A DNA stretch of 64,000 nt, taken from NCBI RefSeq assembly GCF_004331265.1, contig NZ_SJOO01000001.1, positions 62,001 through 126,000 on the forward strand. The letters are read 5' to 3'. Of the stretch, positions 1-9,061 are shown in pieces. This DNA is from Enterobacter wuhouensis. GTDB taxonomy: Bacteria > Pseudomonadota > Gammaproteobacteria > Enterobacterales > Enterobacteriaceae. The notes under the pieces are model-generated. The model saw only the letters and a list, made by a program, of their open reading frames with translations, was not told the DNA's origin and searched no databases. A program made the position numbers and the translations under genes. Every line of letters begins with the position of its first letter. The stretch's first letter is position 1.

Positions 1-4
1 CTAT

Positions 5-436
5 TTGAGAAACAGGGTAACTCGCAACTCCAAATCAAAAGCAGATATGCCTGCGGGTACTAGAAACCATACAGGACACTATCAAGTGATGCTGAATGGC
101 GAAAGATTACAGATTCATCGCATTGTGTATGAACTGTTTTTTGGAGCAATTCCAGATGGCATGCTCATCGACCACATTGATGGAAACCCAAGCAATAATT
201 CTATTGAAAATTTGAGATTAGCGACAAGTCAGCAAAATTCTTTCAATAGGAAATTGCAGAGCAAAAAACAGCCACTGCCGAAGGGAATATCCAGAGGGTA
301 TGGCGGAAAATATATTGCTCAGGTGTGTATTGGAAAATCAAAAATCAGGAAGTCATCGACAGATATTGATGCTCTTGCCTCATGGCTGGAAGTTAATCGA
401 AAGAGCCTGCATGGAGATTTCAGCTGTAATGGCTAA
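5..436 (+). CDS. HNH endonuclease of the homing type, possibly cut at its 5' end
   Basis: The product is about 143 residues. It contains an HNH core around residues 38-70: histidine and valine/tyrosine residues, then IDHIDGNPSNN and a following asparagine-rich helix (NLRLAT), as in the HNH_3 endonucleases. A C-terminal AP2-like DNA-binding segment (residues 92-130) follows. Such enzymes are usual beside phage terminase genes, either as free-standing homing endonucleases or as helpers of packaging. The frame stays open to the left edge and the only visible start is TTG, so the true start may lie outside the window. Confidence 0.75.
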   Translation: MRNRVTRNSKSKADMPAGTRNHTGHYQVMLNGERLQIHRIVYELFFGAIPDGMLIDHIDGNPSNNSIENLRLATSQQNSFNRKLQSKKQPLPKGISRGYGGKYIAQVCIGKSKIRKSSTDIDALASWLEVNRKSLHGDFSCNG

Positions 437-522
437 CCCTTCACTGAGGGGCTTCGATAATGGATATCCCCAGCAGAGGATAATCAACCAAATATCCCCG
501 CAAGCGGATAAAGAGGCTCTCA

Positions 523-738
523 ATGTCCGATATCTACATCATCAAACTGACTACGAACGACGGCGGCGAGTACACAGGCAAGATGTCACGACGTCAGGCT
601 GAGCTGGTGAACGGTTTTGTACCGCTGGCGACGGAAACGGGCCAGTGGCTGTATTTCGCTCCGGCCGATGTAAAGCGCGTGGAGTTTACGCCATTACAGG
701 CAGAGCAGACTGAACAGTTAGACGAGATGGCAGAATAG
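523..738 (+). CDS. Small phage protein of unknown function
   Basis: This 71-residue protein has a reasonable ribosome site (AGAGG) a few bases before its ATG. It is rich in acidic residues at the C-terminus and carries no motif I recognise. It sits between the HNH endonuclease and the terminase genes in the same direction, so it probably belongs to the late transcript. Its base composition and codon use look like the neighbouring phage genes. The function is unknown. Confidence 0.6.
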   Translation: MSDIYIIKLTTNDGGEYTGKMSRRQAELVNGFVPLATETGQWLYFAPADVKRVEFTPLQAEQTEQLDEMAE

Positions 739-797
739 CCGAAACAGAGGCGACCACGCCAATAGATCAGGCCGCCAATTATAAAAATGTTTATGGA

Positions 798-1133
798 TCA
801 CTCGCGCTGTATTCTTTCCCATTCAGCCTTGTAATGCTCCTTTTCGTCGATGCATGAAGGGCATAGCAGCCCTCCATAAAACATTTCATTTTCAATAGCA
901 CTTTCGAGATCATCACCCTCAAGTATGACTTGACAGCCGTTATGATGTCCTCCCGGGTTGGTTACTCCATCACACTTCTCGGTTAAGAAAGGGTCTAAAA
1001 CTGCCTGTTGATTTGCGGTTAGGCTGTCGTATCCATTATCAACTGCTCTCTGGGCTAGCCCTGAAACCATCCTATTTTGATTATGAAAACGATCATGTTG
1101 AAGCATCGCATCAAGAAGTGATTCTGTAGACAT
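798..1133 (-). CDS. Unknown phage protein with paired cysteines, antisense to the late operon
   Basis: The start chosen at 1133 has a strong AAGGAG five bases upstream and gives 111 residues. A longer reading from 1181 would overlap the terminase start and has no better ribosome site. Two cysteines flank an NPGGHHNG stretch and a CPSC pair follows near the C-terminus, which suggests a metal-binding fold. The gene is read against the flow of the late operon and its start lies only 27 bases from the terminase small-subunit start. The function is unknown; an independently expressed lysogenic gene is one possibility. Confidence 0.65.
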   Translation of the reverse strand: MSTESLLDAMLQHDRFHNQNRMVSGLAQRAVDNGYDSLTANQQAVLDPFLTEKCDGVTNPGGHHNGCQVILEGDDLESAIENEMFYGGLLCPSCIDEKEHYKAEWERIQRE

Positions 1134-1160
1134 TAAAACTCCTTTTAACTTGGAATAAAC

Positions 1161-1676
1161 ATGGCACTCACTGACAAACAAGAAATGTTCTGTCGCGAGT
1201 ACCTCATCGATTTAAACGCCACGCAAGCGGCTATTCGGGCGGGGTACAGCGCTAAGACAGCTAACCGCACTGCGTCCGAAAACCTGTCAAAACCTGACAT
1301 CCAATCCAGAATTGCCGAACTTAAAGTGCAACGCAATGATCTGGTTGGCATAAATGCGACATATGTCCTGAATCGTCTGGTTGAGATAGACCAGATGGAC
1401 GTGCTGGACATCCTAACCTCGACCGGTGAGCTTAAGCCGGTGTCTCAGTGGCCGAAGGTCTGGAGGACGACGCTATCCGGGCTGGATGTCGTTGAGATGT
1501 CAGCCGAGGGGAATACAGCCGCGCTGCTCAAGAAGATAAAGTGGCCTGATAAGGTGAAGAACCTCGAGCTGATTGGTAAGCATATCGACGTCCAGGCATT
1601 CCGTGAGCAGGTGAAAACAGAGCACGTTGTTGATTCAATATCTGACCTGATGGATTCACTGTCTCAGGGGGCGTAA
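1161..1676 (+). CDS. Terminase small subunit
   Basis: This 171-residue protein begins with the characteristic N-terminal pattern of the Terminase_2 family: KQEMFCREYLIDLNATQAAIRAGYS, a helix-turn-helix that binds the packaging site, here at residues 6-30. It would recognise the phage DNA end (cos or pac) and pass it to the large subunit. The stop at 1676 overlaps the start of the large subunit, so the two are translationally coupled. Confidence 0.93.
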   Translation: MALTDKQEMFCREYLIDLNATQAAIRAGYSAKTANRTASENLSKPDIQSRIAELKVQRNDLVGINATYVLNRLVEIDQMDVLDILTSTGELKPVSQWPKVWRTTLSGLDVVEMSAEGNTAALLKKIKWPDKVKNLELIGKHIDVQAFREQVKTEHVVDSISDLMDSLSQGA

Positions 1677-3148
1677 TGAAACCTGAGCACATCAAGCTGC
1701 TGTCCGACAAAGACTGGCGGCTGAATAACCTTTACTGGATCACCGACAAAGAGGGAAAGCCTACGCGGTTCAGGATGACGCCTGAGCAGCGGGAATACTT
1801 CGAGGGCATCCACACCCGCAACATCATCCTTAAAGCTCGTCAGCTCGGATTCACCACAGAGGTGTGCATCATCCAGCTTGATGCGGCCCTGTTCGAGTCG
1901 GCGAAGTGTGCCCTGATTGCCCACACGCTGAATGACGCAAAGCGCCTGTTCCGAGAAAAGGTGAAGTACGCATACGACAAGCTGCCGGCAGAGATAAAGG
2001 CGGCCAACCCGGCCAGCAATGATTCGTCTGGTGAGCTCGTATTCAAGAAGGGCGGCTCGCTCTACGTCAGCACGTCATTTCGTGGTGGTACGCTGCGCTA
2101 CCTGCACGTTTCCGAGTTCGGGAAGATATGCGCCAAGTATCCAGACAAAGCCCGTGAAATCGTCACTGGTGCGTTTGAGGCGGTATCGACTGGATGCTTC
2201 GCTACTATCGAGAGCACGGCAGAGGGCCGGGCGGGTTACTTCTTCGATTACTGCCAGACGGCAGAGAAAGCGTTGCTGCAGGGCAAAACGCTATCCGCGC
2301 TGGACTGGAAGTTTTTCTTCTTCTCCTGGTGGAAGAATCCGCAGTACGCAATCGACCCGGTGGAATCACTGCCGGTACGCCTGCTTGAGTACTTTGCTGA
2401 GATGGAGGCGAAGCACGGCGTGGTCGTCAACGAACGCCAGAAAGCCTGGTATTACGCCAAAGAGAAAACCCTCGGCGATGACATGAAGCGCGAATACCCG
2501 ACCATTCCGGCCGAGGCGTTCCAGCAGTCTGTCGAGGGCGCGTATTACGCCAAACAGTTCCGCTGGCTCTACACCAATAAGCGAATTGGGCAAATTCCGG
2601 ACAACTCGCACCTCCCGGTTCATACGTTCTGGGATATCGGCGTGGGCGACTCCACGGCGATCTGGTTCGTTCGCGAGGTAGGCAATGAGTTCCACATCAT
2701 CGACTACTACGAAAACTCCGGCGAGGGGCTGAGGCACTACATGAAGGTGCTGAAAGACCGCGGCTATGAGTACGGCGAGCACTGGGGCCCGCACGACATT
2801 GAGAACCGTGAATTCGGCGCTGATGCCAAATCGCGTAAAGAACTTGCGCAGGAAGGCTATGAAATCGACGGCCAGGTTTACTCGATGACCTTCAATGTTG
2901 TCCCCAAAACGGGTGTCGATACCGGCATTGAGTCGGTGCGTGAAATCCTCCCGTCCTGCGTCTTCGATGAGGAGAAATGTGCCGAGGGCATATCTCACCT
3001 CGAAGGCTACCGCAAGGAGTGGGACGACAAGCGCGGATGCTGGAAAGACAAACCGCTTCATGACTTCACATCACACGGTGCTGACGGCTTCCGTTACTTT
3101 GCAGTAGCGAAGAACAACCACAAGCAGGTCGGCGCAGTATTCTTCTAA
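1676..3148 (+). CDS. Terminase large subunit (packaging ATPase and nuclease)
   Basis: This 490-residue protein is the motor that pumps DNA into the prohead and cuts the concatemer. A Walker A variant is visible at residues 52-61 (LKARQLGFTT), a Walker B-like LHVSEFG follows around residue 143, and the C-terminal nuclease has the acidic residues of FWDIGVGDST, GPHDIENREFGAD and HGADGFRYF. Its start ATG overlaps the small-subunit stop. The length is normal for the family. Confidence 0.95.
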   Translation: MKPEHIKLLSDKDWRLNNLYWITDKEGKPTRFRMTPEQREYFEGIHTRNIILKARQLGFTTEVCIIQLDAALFESAKCALIAHTLNDAKRLFREKVKYAYDKLPAEIKAANPASNDSSGELVFKKGGSLYVSTSFRGGTLRYLHVSEFGKICAKYPDKAREIVTGAFEAVSTGCFATIESTAEGRAGYFFDYCQTAEKALLQGKTLSALDWKFFFFSWWKNPQYAIDPVESLPVRLLEYFAEMEAKHGVVVNERQKAWYYAKEKTLGDDMKREYPTIPAEAFQQSVEGAYYAKQFRWLYTNKRIGQIPDNSHLPVHTFWDIGVGDSTAIWFVREVGNEFHIIDYYENSGEGLRHYMKVLKDRGYEYGEHWGPHDIENREFGADAKSRKELAQEGYEIDGQVYSMTFNVVPKTGVDTGIESVREILPSCVFDEEKCAEGISHLEGYRKEWDDKRGCWKDKPLHDFTSHGADGFRYFAVAKNNHKQVGAVFF

Positions 3149-3159
3149 GGAGCTCATCA

Positions 3160-4611
3160 GTGAGTGAACAACAAGGCGAGGTTTCATTCCTCGTTAATGC
3201 CCTTGCTGATGCTATCGGGCGGCAGCGCATGCTGTACGCGGGCCAGCCAGGAAACACCAAACGCACGAAGTTGTGGGATGAGTTCGGCTATCCAAACAGT
3301 CTCGAGTTCGACCGCTACTATCGGGCCTACGAGCGCAACGCGGTGGCGTTTGCCGCAGTCCATAAGCTTCTTGATTCGTGCTGGGTTGATAATCCGACGA
3401 TCATCGACGGCGACGACGGTAAGGAGTCAACTGAGACAACGGACTGGGAGAAGTCAGCCACTAAGTTGCTGAAGAAACACTGGCCGAAAATTAAGGATGC
3501 GGATCGCCGCAATCTCGTTGGCCGGTACTCGGCATTGCTCATTCAGTTCCGCGACGGAAGGGAATGGAGTGAACCAGTAGACAGGTCGGTGGTTGCACGA
3601 CTGAAAGATAAGGCCATTGTTAAGCTGATTCCCGCGTGGGAATCGCAGATCAAGCCAGGCAACTTCGATACCGACACGCTTTCAGAAACGTACGGCCAGC
3701 CAGTTTCGTTTAACTTCAACGAGCAGCCAGTTGGTGATGATGGCACGTATGGCCCGGTGCGCGGCGTTACCGTACACCCCGAGCGAATCATCATCCTCTG
3801 CGAAGGCTCAGAAGACGAAAACATGCTGTCTGGAGTGCCATTCCTGCGCGCTGGGTATAACAAACTGCTCGACCTCGAAAAGGTATCTGGCGGTAGTGCC
3901 GAAGGGTTCCTGAAAAATGCCAGTCGCCAGCTCGGGATTGCGTTCGACAAAGAAACCAACATTGCGAACCTGTCAAAGCAAGCCACGGAATCTGGCTACA
4001 AAGACCTGGGCGAGGCGCTTAACGACAAAGTCGCCAAGATGAACCGTGGCACGGATGCGGCCCTGGTTATGCAGGCCGGCACGCCGTCTGTTCTCTCCGT
4101 TGCGGCGGCAGACCCATCCCCGACTTGGACAGTGGCCGCCAACGAGTTTGCATCTTCGATTCAGTGCCCGTTCACCATACTGTTTGGTCAACAGACGGGG
4201 CGACTTGCTTCCGATGAGGATAAAACAGACTGGGCTAAGCGCTGTAACGGCCGCCGCTGGGGATTCCAGTCGACGATTGTAGAGAGCGTGCTTGAGCGCT
4301 TCTGGACCGTAGGTGTCATTGACCCGCCATCATCCGGAGAGGTCACGCTGGCATGGTCTGATCTGCTCGCGCCGAGCGAAAAAGAGAAAATTGCCAACAT
4401 GCAGGCAATGGCTGTCGTGGCGAAAGATACCCAGCAGGCATACGGCACACCGGCGGTGGATGAAAACGAAATCCGCGCAGTCGGCGAGCTGGAGCCTCGC
4501 AAGGTCGTTCAGCCACCTAACCCTGATGTAAAGCAAACCGATAAGGATCCGCTGACAGATGATGATGACAGCGCAAACCAGAACCGGGACGCCAATCGTA
4601 CCGCGCAATAA
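3160..4611 (+). CDS. Portal protein (DUF1073 type)
   Basis: A GTG start with AAGGAG upstream gives 483 residues. The position straight after the large terminase subunit, the length and the sequence style (RYYRAYERNAVAFAAVHKLLDSCW near the N-terminus and FTILFGQQTGRLASDEDKTDW in the second half) fit the DUF1073 family of portal proteins. These form the twelve-fold ring at the capsid vertex through which DNA passes. The last 50 bases overlap the next gene. Confidence 0.88.
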   Translation: MSEQQGEVSFLVNALADAIGRQRMLYAGQPGNTKRTKLWDEFGYPNSLEFDRYYRAYERNAVAFAAVHKLLDSCWVDNPTIIDGDDGKESTETTDWEKSATKLLKKHWPKIKDADRRNLVGRYSALLIQFRDGREWSEPVDRSVVARLKDKAIVKLIPAWESQIKPGNFDTDTLSETYGQPVSFNFNEQPVGDDGTYGPVRGVTVHPERIIILCEGSEDENMLSGVPFLRAGYNKLLDLEKVSGGSAEGFLKNASRQLGIAFDKETNIANLSKQATESGYKDLGEALNDKVAKMNRGTDAALVMQAGTPSVLSVAAADPSPTWTVAANEFASSIQCPFTILFGQQTGRLASDEDKTDWAKRCNGRRWGFQSTIVESVLERFWTVGVIDPPSSGEVTLAWSDLLAPSEKEKIANMQAMAVVAKDTQQAYGTPAVDENEIRAVGELEPRKVVQPPNPDVKQTDKDPLTDDDDSANQNRDANRTAQ

Positions 4612-5551
4612 AGCTGACCCTACGCAGTCCTCACGGCAGGTCAGCAGGATGTTTAACGATATCGAAGATAGGTATCTGAACATCAAGCGCAGGCTTAAGG
4701 CTCTGTTTGATCTGCGGCTGACCGGGCAGCAGCGTGAGGCGAACGCACAGCAGTACTGGATGATGTGCAACAACGAGGGCGCAGAGCCTTCGCTGTATGA
4801 GGTCAATGCCGGTAAGTTCATATATGACATGACCGCCGCTGAGTTGGCCGACCTGCTGCAGGTAGTTCAGTCGATTCTGGATGACGAGCTTCTCGATGGT
4901 GGCAGCCAGAACCTCTGGGCTCTGGACTACGTCATTGCGGAGTATGACCGCGGCACGCTAAACGCTTTCACCAACCTGTCGGTTCAATCGCAGGTGTACG
5001 CCAGCCAGACGACGCTACAGCAGCTTTTAAGCAGCCCGGGATACCTGAACCAGATAGCGGCGGCCAGGCTGACAACGTTCAGCGACTGGAAGGTTATCAG
5101 CGACGCCGCCCGCGGCGATCTGACCAACATCATCACCGATGCGGTAGCGCGCGGCGTGAATCCTCGCGAGACGGCCAGCGTTATCAGCAAGCGTCTCGAT
5201 GTTTCGATGTCGAAGGCAAAGACCATCGCTCAGACTGAGCAGGTCGGCGCGCTGCGGCAGGCACAATGGAATGAAACGGACTGGGCCGCTGACCGGCTTG
5301 GGCTGAACACCGGCCTGCTGTGGCTGTCAGCGCTCAAACCAACGACGCGAACCTGGCATGCCAGCCGCCACGGCAAGGTCTACACCACCGTAGAGGTGCG
5401 GGACTTCTACGCTCAGAACGGCAACCGGTACAACTGCTATTGCAGCCAGATACCTGTGCTGCTCAACGACGACGGCAGCATATTCAACGAAGGGCTGGCG
5501 GATAAGCTGAAGAAAGAGCGTCAGCAATGGACAGTCAAGGAGGCCGCGTGA
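4559..5551 (+). CDS. Head morphogenesis protein (SPP1 gp7 / Mu F-like)
   Basis: The 330-residue protein shows the C-terminal pattern of the Mu gpF/SPP1 gp7 domain: IAQTEQVGALRQAQ, then LLWLSALKPTTRTWHASRHGKVYTTVEVRDF and a cysteine-containing YNCYCSQIPVL (about residues 215-305). These minor capsid proteins bind the portal and are needed for head assembly. The ATG at 4559 gives a 53-base overlap with the portal gene; a later ATG near 4649 is possible, so the start is uncertain. Confidence 0.85.
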   Translation: MMMTAQTRTGTPIVPRNKADPTQSSRQVSRMFNDIEDRYLNIKRRLKALFDLRLTGQQREANAQQYWMMCNNEGAEPSLYEVNAGKFIYDMTAAELADLLQVVQSILDDELLDGGSQNLWALDYVIAEYDRGTLNAFTNLSVQSQVYASQTTLQQLLSSPGYLNQIAAARLTTFSDWKVISDAARGDLTNIITDAVARGVNPRETASVISKRLDVSMSKAKTIAQTEQVGALRQAQWNETDWAADRLGLNTGLLWLSALKPTTRTWHASRHGKVYTTVEVRDFYAQNGNRYNCYCSQIPVLLNDDGSIFNEGLADKLKKERQQWTVKEAA

Positions 5552-5751
5552 TTTATCCATGTGATGCCGCCAATGCAGTGGAGATATTGAACATTCACTA
5601 CTCATTCGCAGAAACCATATGCCGCCCAAGAAAAAGGCTCAAGGCAATTGCTCAGGGTCTGATAGTCCATGACAGGATGCTAGCCGATTGGGACGTAGAC
5701 AGGAAAAGCGACGAGTATCGCCGAAGAGTAACACCGAAATCACACCAATGA
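5548..5751 (+). CDS. Small phage protein of unknown function
   Basis: A GTG start at 5548 overlaps the upstream stop (GTGA) and has a perfect AAGGAGG five bases before it; this is better than the in-frame ATG at 5527, which has no ribosome site. The product is 67 residues, basic in its C-terminal half (RRRVTPKSHQ), with no recognised motif. It lies between the head morphogenesis gene and the protease/scaffold gene. Confidence 0.6.
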   Translation: MIYPCDAANAVEILNIHYSFAETICRPRKRLKAIAQGLIVHDRMLADWDVDRKSDEYRRRVTPKSHQ

Positions 5752-5760
5752 GGACCCAGC

Positions 5761-7149
5761 ATGAAACGCAACCGCGTGAACGTGCTGACCGTCGTCAACT
5801 CCGCTTCAAACATCACCACTGAAACCATCGACGGCAAGCCACATATCGTGGTTCGCGGCATCACGCCTGTCGTGGACGATATCGTGATGAACCGGAAGTT
5901 GTACCCGGCAGCAGAAATCGAAAAGGCCTACAACACGCTTGAGCGTAACCCGATGCCGCTGGGCCACCCGAAAGTGGACGGCAAGCATGTGTCGGCGCGC
6001 GATGTCCGGGCGGTGAACGAGTATCACGTCGGGGCCTGGCTGCAGAACGTCAGTCACAATGACGGCAAAGTGAAGGGCGACATGTACGTTAACCGGCAGT
6101 ACGCCGAATCCAGCGAGAAGGGCAAGCGCCTGATTAACCGTCTGGATGAGATGCTGGCCGGTACCAACTCCGCCCCGATCCACATCTCCACCGGCCTGCT
6201 GTATTCCGGCATCGCTGCCAATGGTGAGTCGAAGGGCAAGAAGTACAACGAGATCGCCACAAATATGATGTTTGACCATGTGGCGGTGCTGCTTGATGAG
6301 CCTGGTGCCGGTACTCCGGAGGAGGGCGTGGGGATTTTCGTTAACTCGGAAGGTGATGAGCAACAGATTGAAGTTGCCCGCTTGGCTGATGGCATCGACT
6401 GCACCCGCGACGGCCTGCTCAACAAGACCAAATTCTTCTTCACCAACGCCTCCAATTTCTCTTTCGACGACATCTCCCGAGCTATCAGCGACAAGCTGCG
6501 CGAGGGTGATGCCGAAGATAAGTGGCTTTGGCCTGAAACGGTGTGGCCGGACAACTTTATCTACCGCAATGACACCAAATACCTGAAGCAGAAGTACCTC
6601 ATCGATGATGACGGCAAGGCCGTGTTCGTCGGCGAACCTGTAGAAGTCGTGCGCAAACCCACTGAGTACGAGATTAAAACCAACGGAGAGAACGATCCGA
6701 TGAAAGAACTGATTATCAATGCGCTGCAAGCCGCTGGTAAGCCGACTGAAGGCAAGTCCGACGCCGAGCTGATGGACGCATACAACCAGATGAAGGCCGA
6801 AGAAGCCACCGCCAAGAAAAAAGGCGATGAAGAAATCGACCCGGAAACCGGCAAGCCCAAGAAAAAAGAGCAGGCCACCAATAACGAAGAGATGCCAGCG
6901 TGGGCGAAAACACTCGCCGATCGCGTGGACGTCGTTTTCAACAGCCTGAACGCGAACGCCGACAAAGAGAAAGGCGAAAAGCGCTCAGCTGTGAAGTTGG
7001 CGATGAACATGAGCGATGAAGAAGTCGCAGATCTGGACGGTAAGGCGCTCGACGCTATGTACGCCAAGTGCCAGACCTCTTTCGGCCTGAACGGCGCATT
7101 CCGCAACCAGGCTACCAACACCCAATCAGTCAGCGAAATGCCGGAGTAA
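5761..7149 (+). CDS. Prohead protease / scaffold fusion (DUF2213)
   Basis: The 462-residue product has an N-terminal domain (about residues 1-215) matching the DUF2213 family of prohead core proteins: PLGHPKVDGKHVSARD, then HISTGLLYSG and FDHVAVLLDEPGAGTPEEG. The C-terminal third is highly charged (KAEEATAKKKGDEEIDPETG), as expected for a scaffolding tail removed during head maturation. A single gene therefore seems to supply both functions. It directly precedes the decoration and capsid genes. Confidence 0.85.
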   Translation: MKRNRVNVLTVVNSASNITTETIDGKPHIVVRGITPVVDDIVMNRKLYPAAEIEKAYNTLERNPMPLGHPKVDGKHVSARDVRAVNEYHVGAWLQNVSHNDGKVKGDMYVNRQYAESSEKGKRLINRLDEMLAGTNSAPIHISTGLLYSGIAANGESKGKKYNEIATNMMFDHVAVLLDEPGAGTPEEGVGIFVNSEGDEQQIEVARLADGIDCTRDGLLNKTKFFFTNASNFSFDDISRAISDKLREGDAEDKWLWPETVWPDNFIYRNDTKYLKQKYLIDDDGKAVFVGEPVEVVRKPTEYEIKTNGENDPMKELIINALQAAGKPTEGKSDAELMDAYNQMKAEEATAKKKGDEEIDPETGKPKKKEQATNNEEMPAWAKTLADRVDVVFNSLNANADKEKGEKRSAVKLAMNMSDEEVADLDGKALDAMYAKCQTSFGLNGAFRNQATNTQSVSEMPE

Positions 7150-7152
7150 AAA

Positions 7153-7584
7153 ATGGCTAAAGACGGAAAACACGTAATTCACGCCGGTGGCGTATTCCCT
7201 AATCCGCTGCTCAACCGTGAAGGTGCGGCGGCCGTAGCAACCAAGCCCGGCATCATTGGTTTCTTCTCTGCCGGGAAGTTCACTGCGTCTGTTGCCGGTG
7301 ATGAAGAGGCGATTCTTTATGTCGCTGATTTCGATTACCTGCGCTGTCAGACGGTTGAAGACTCGATTCCGGCGAACGAGCTGGTCGTTGGCATTCATCC
7401 AATGCAGGGCATGTTCCTTAACGTTCGAGCTGCTGCCGGTACGTACAAAAAAGGCCAGCCGTTATCTATCGTCAACGGCCAGGTTAAAGCTCACGCCAGC
7501 GGCGAATCCATCCGCGCATTTGTCGAAGAAGACGTGGCGTATACCGTAGCTGCAGGCGATCTGCTGCGCGTCGTTATCAAGTAA
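7153..7584 (+). CDS. Capsid decoration / structural cement protein
   Basis: This 143-residue protein lies between the protease/scaffold and the major capsid gene, where small head-stabilising proteins are normally encoded. It is rich in glycine, alanine and valine, with a predicted all-beta layout and a closing VAAGDLLRVVIK. The phrase YKKGQPLSIVNGQVKAH resembles the cement-protein beta-tulip families. The assignment rests on position and composition rather than on a diagnostic motif. Confidence 0.65.
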   Translation: MAKDGKHVIHAGGVFPNPLLNREGAAAVATKPGIIGFFSAGKFTASVAGDEEAILYVADFDYLRCQTVEDSIPANELVVGIHPMQGMFLNVRAAAGTYKKGQPLSIVNGQVKAHASGESIRAFVEEDVAYTVAAGDLLRVVIK

Positions 7585-7595
7585 GGAGCACCTGA

Positions 7596-8681
7596 ATGCT
7601 TGTATTTTCTCGCTCTATCGGTGAACGCACCGGTAACCTCGAAGTCAACCAGGCACAGTTCCGTGAACTGGAGATGGCGCGCAACATGAGTGCGCAGTCT
7701 GTCGCTGACTTCATTGCCCGAGCTCGTTTTGGTGAGAATGGTCGCCTGGATGCAGTCAACGCCGTCGACGACATCCGCCGCATGTACCGCGCTTATGATC
7801 AGACTGTATTGGCGCAGTTTGAACCGAACACCGAGTTCACCCTGTTCAACGACCTGATGCCGCTGTCCCGCTCTGTTCGCCTGGAAGAGTCCGTGTATGA
7901 ATATGCGCGCACCGGCGGCCGTGGCTGGGCGCACACTTCCATGTCAGGCCAGATCGGTGCGGCGCTGGATGCTCGCGCGTACAGCTTCGACGGTACGATG
8001 GTGCCGGTGCACGACAGCGGCTTCAAATTCCACTGGCGTGACCCGATCTTCAATAAAGGGTCTGCTCTGGCATCACTCGCCGATGCGCAGCGCGGCTCTG
8101 TTGATGATGTGCGCCGTAAAATCGTGGACTACATGTTCAACGGTTTCCGCGACTCGGAAGGCAACTTCGTTACCTTCGACGGCAAGACCTGGAAGGGCTT
8201 GAAGGCCGATGAGCGTGTCGGCCAGGTTGATTTGGGCGCATCTGGTCTGAATATCGACTTCTCCAGCCGTACCACAACCGCAGAACAGAACCGAAACGGT
8301 GCGATCGCCCTGCGTGACACCATGAAGATCACCAATAACCAGTACGCACCGCAGACCTGGTATGTTTCCAGCGAGATCATGTCCAACTGGGAGCGCTATT
8401 ACAGCGACAATTACCAGTCTGGCACCATCCTGCAGGAAATCCTGAAACTGTCTGGCATTGCTGCGGTGAAAGAAGATGCAGAACTCACCGGAAACCAGAT
8501 TCTGGTCGTACCGCTGACTGCAGGCGTTATTGCCCCGATCACCGGCCAGGCCGTAGGTACTGTTGCTGACCCTCGTCAGTTTTACAACAGTGACTACATC
8601 TGGCGCACCTGGGGCGCAATGGGCCTGATGGTCAAGCAGGATATCAACCTCAAACATGGTGTGCTCTTCGCGAGCAGCTAA
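7596..8681 (+). CDS. Major capsid protein
   Basis: This 361-residue protein starts just after an AAGGAG site. The position following the scaffold and cement genes, the length and the very good codon use mark it as the main head protein. Visible features are an N-terminal helical arm (residues 20-70) and a body with many beta segments ending in WGAMGLMVKQDINLKHGVLFAS. An HK97-type fold is expected from the family setting but was not tested. Confidence 0.87.
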   Translation: MLVFSRSIGERTGNLEVNQAQFRELEMARNMSAQSVADFIARARFGENGRLDAVNAVDDIRRMYRAYDQTVLAQFEPNTEFTLFNDLMPLSRSVRLEESVYEYARTGGRGWAHTSMSGQIGAALDARAYSFDGTMVPVHDSGFKFHWRDPIFNKGSALASLADAQRGSVDDVRRKIVDYMFNGFRDSEGNFVTFDGKTWKGLKADERVGQVDLGASGLNIDFSSRTTTAEQNRNGAIALRDTMKITNNQYAPQTWYVSSEIMSNWERYYSDNYQSGTILQEILKLSGIAAVKEDAELTGNQILVVPLTAGVIAPITGQAVGTVADPRQFYNSDYIWRTWGAMGLMVKQDINLKHGVLFASS

Positions 8682-8693
8682 GGAGAAAATTGA

Positions 8694-9059
8694 ATGGCAC
8701 TGGTAGAAATCACAGCAGGTAACGTCTTCGCTGGTGCCAACCTCCGCAAACTGGAGGTTGGTGCAGTAGTTGAAGTCGACGATGCAACGGCTGCTCGCTG
8801 GAAATCGTCTGGCAAAGCAAAGGACACTGACAAGAAGAAGGGCGAAAAGTTGGTGTTTGAGGTGGCAACGCCGTCGGCACCTTCAGGTGAATTGTCTGAA
8901 CTGCAAAAGCAACTCGCCGACGCGCTGGAGCAGAACCAAAAGTTGGTCGCAGATGGTGAGGCAAAAGACAAGGCTCACGCCGACGCGCTGGCAGCAGAAA
9001 CAAAACGCGCTGACGAAGCCGAAGCGGCATTGGCAGAAGCAACCAAGAAGGCGAAATAA
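8694..9059 (+). CDS. Small head-associated protein with a C-terminal coiled coil
   Basis: The 121-residue product has an N-terminal globular half (residues 1-60: VEITAGNVFAGANLRKLEVGAVVEVDD) and a long, very charged alanine-rich helix from residue 65 to the end, almost certainly a coiled coil. An AAGGAG site precedes the ATG. It follows the major capsid gene closely, a place often held by head-fibre or connector accessory proteins. The precise role is unknown. Confidence 0.65.
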   Translation: MALVEITAGNVFAGANLRKLEVGAVVEVDDATAARWKSSGKAKDTDKKKGEKLVFEVATPSAPSGELSELQKQLADALEQNQKLVADGEAKDKAHADALAAETKRADEAEAALAEATKKAK

Positions 9060-9061
9060 CC

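Noticed and set aside
2366..3061. 231-codon open frame antisense to the terminase large subunit
   Set aside because: Shadow of a GC-rich coding frame; the forward product has all terminase motifs and the reverse one has no ribosome site or family pattern.
5806..6729. 307-codon open frame antisense to the protease/scaffold gene
   Set aside because: Composition typical of reverse reading of a coding frame; no recognisable protein.
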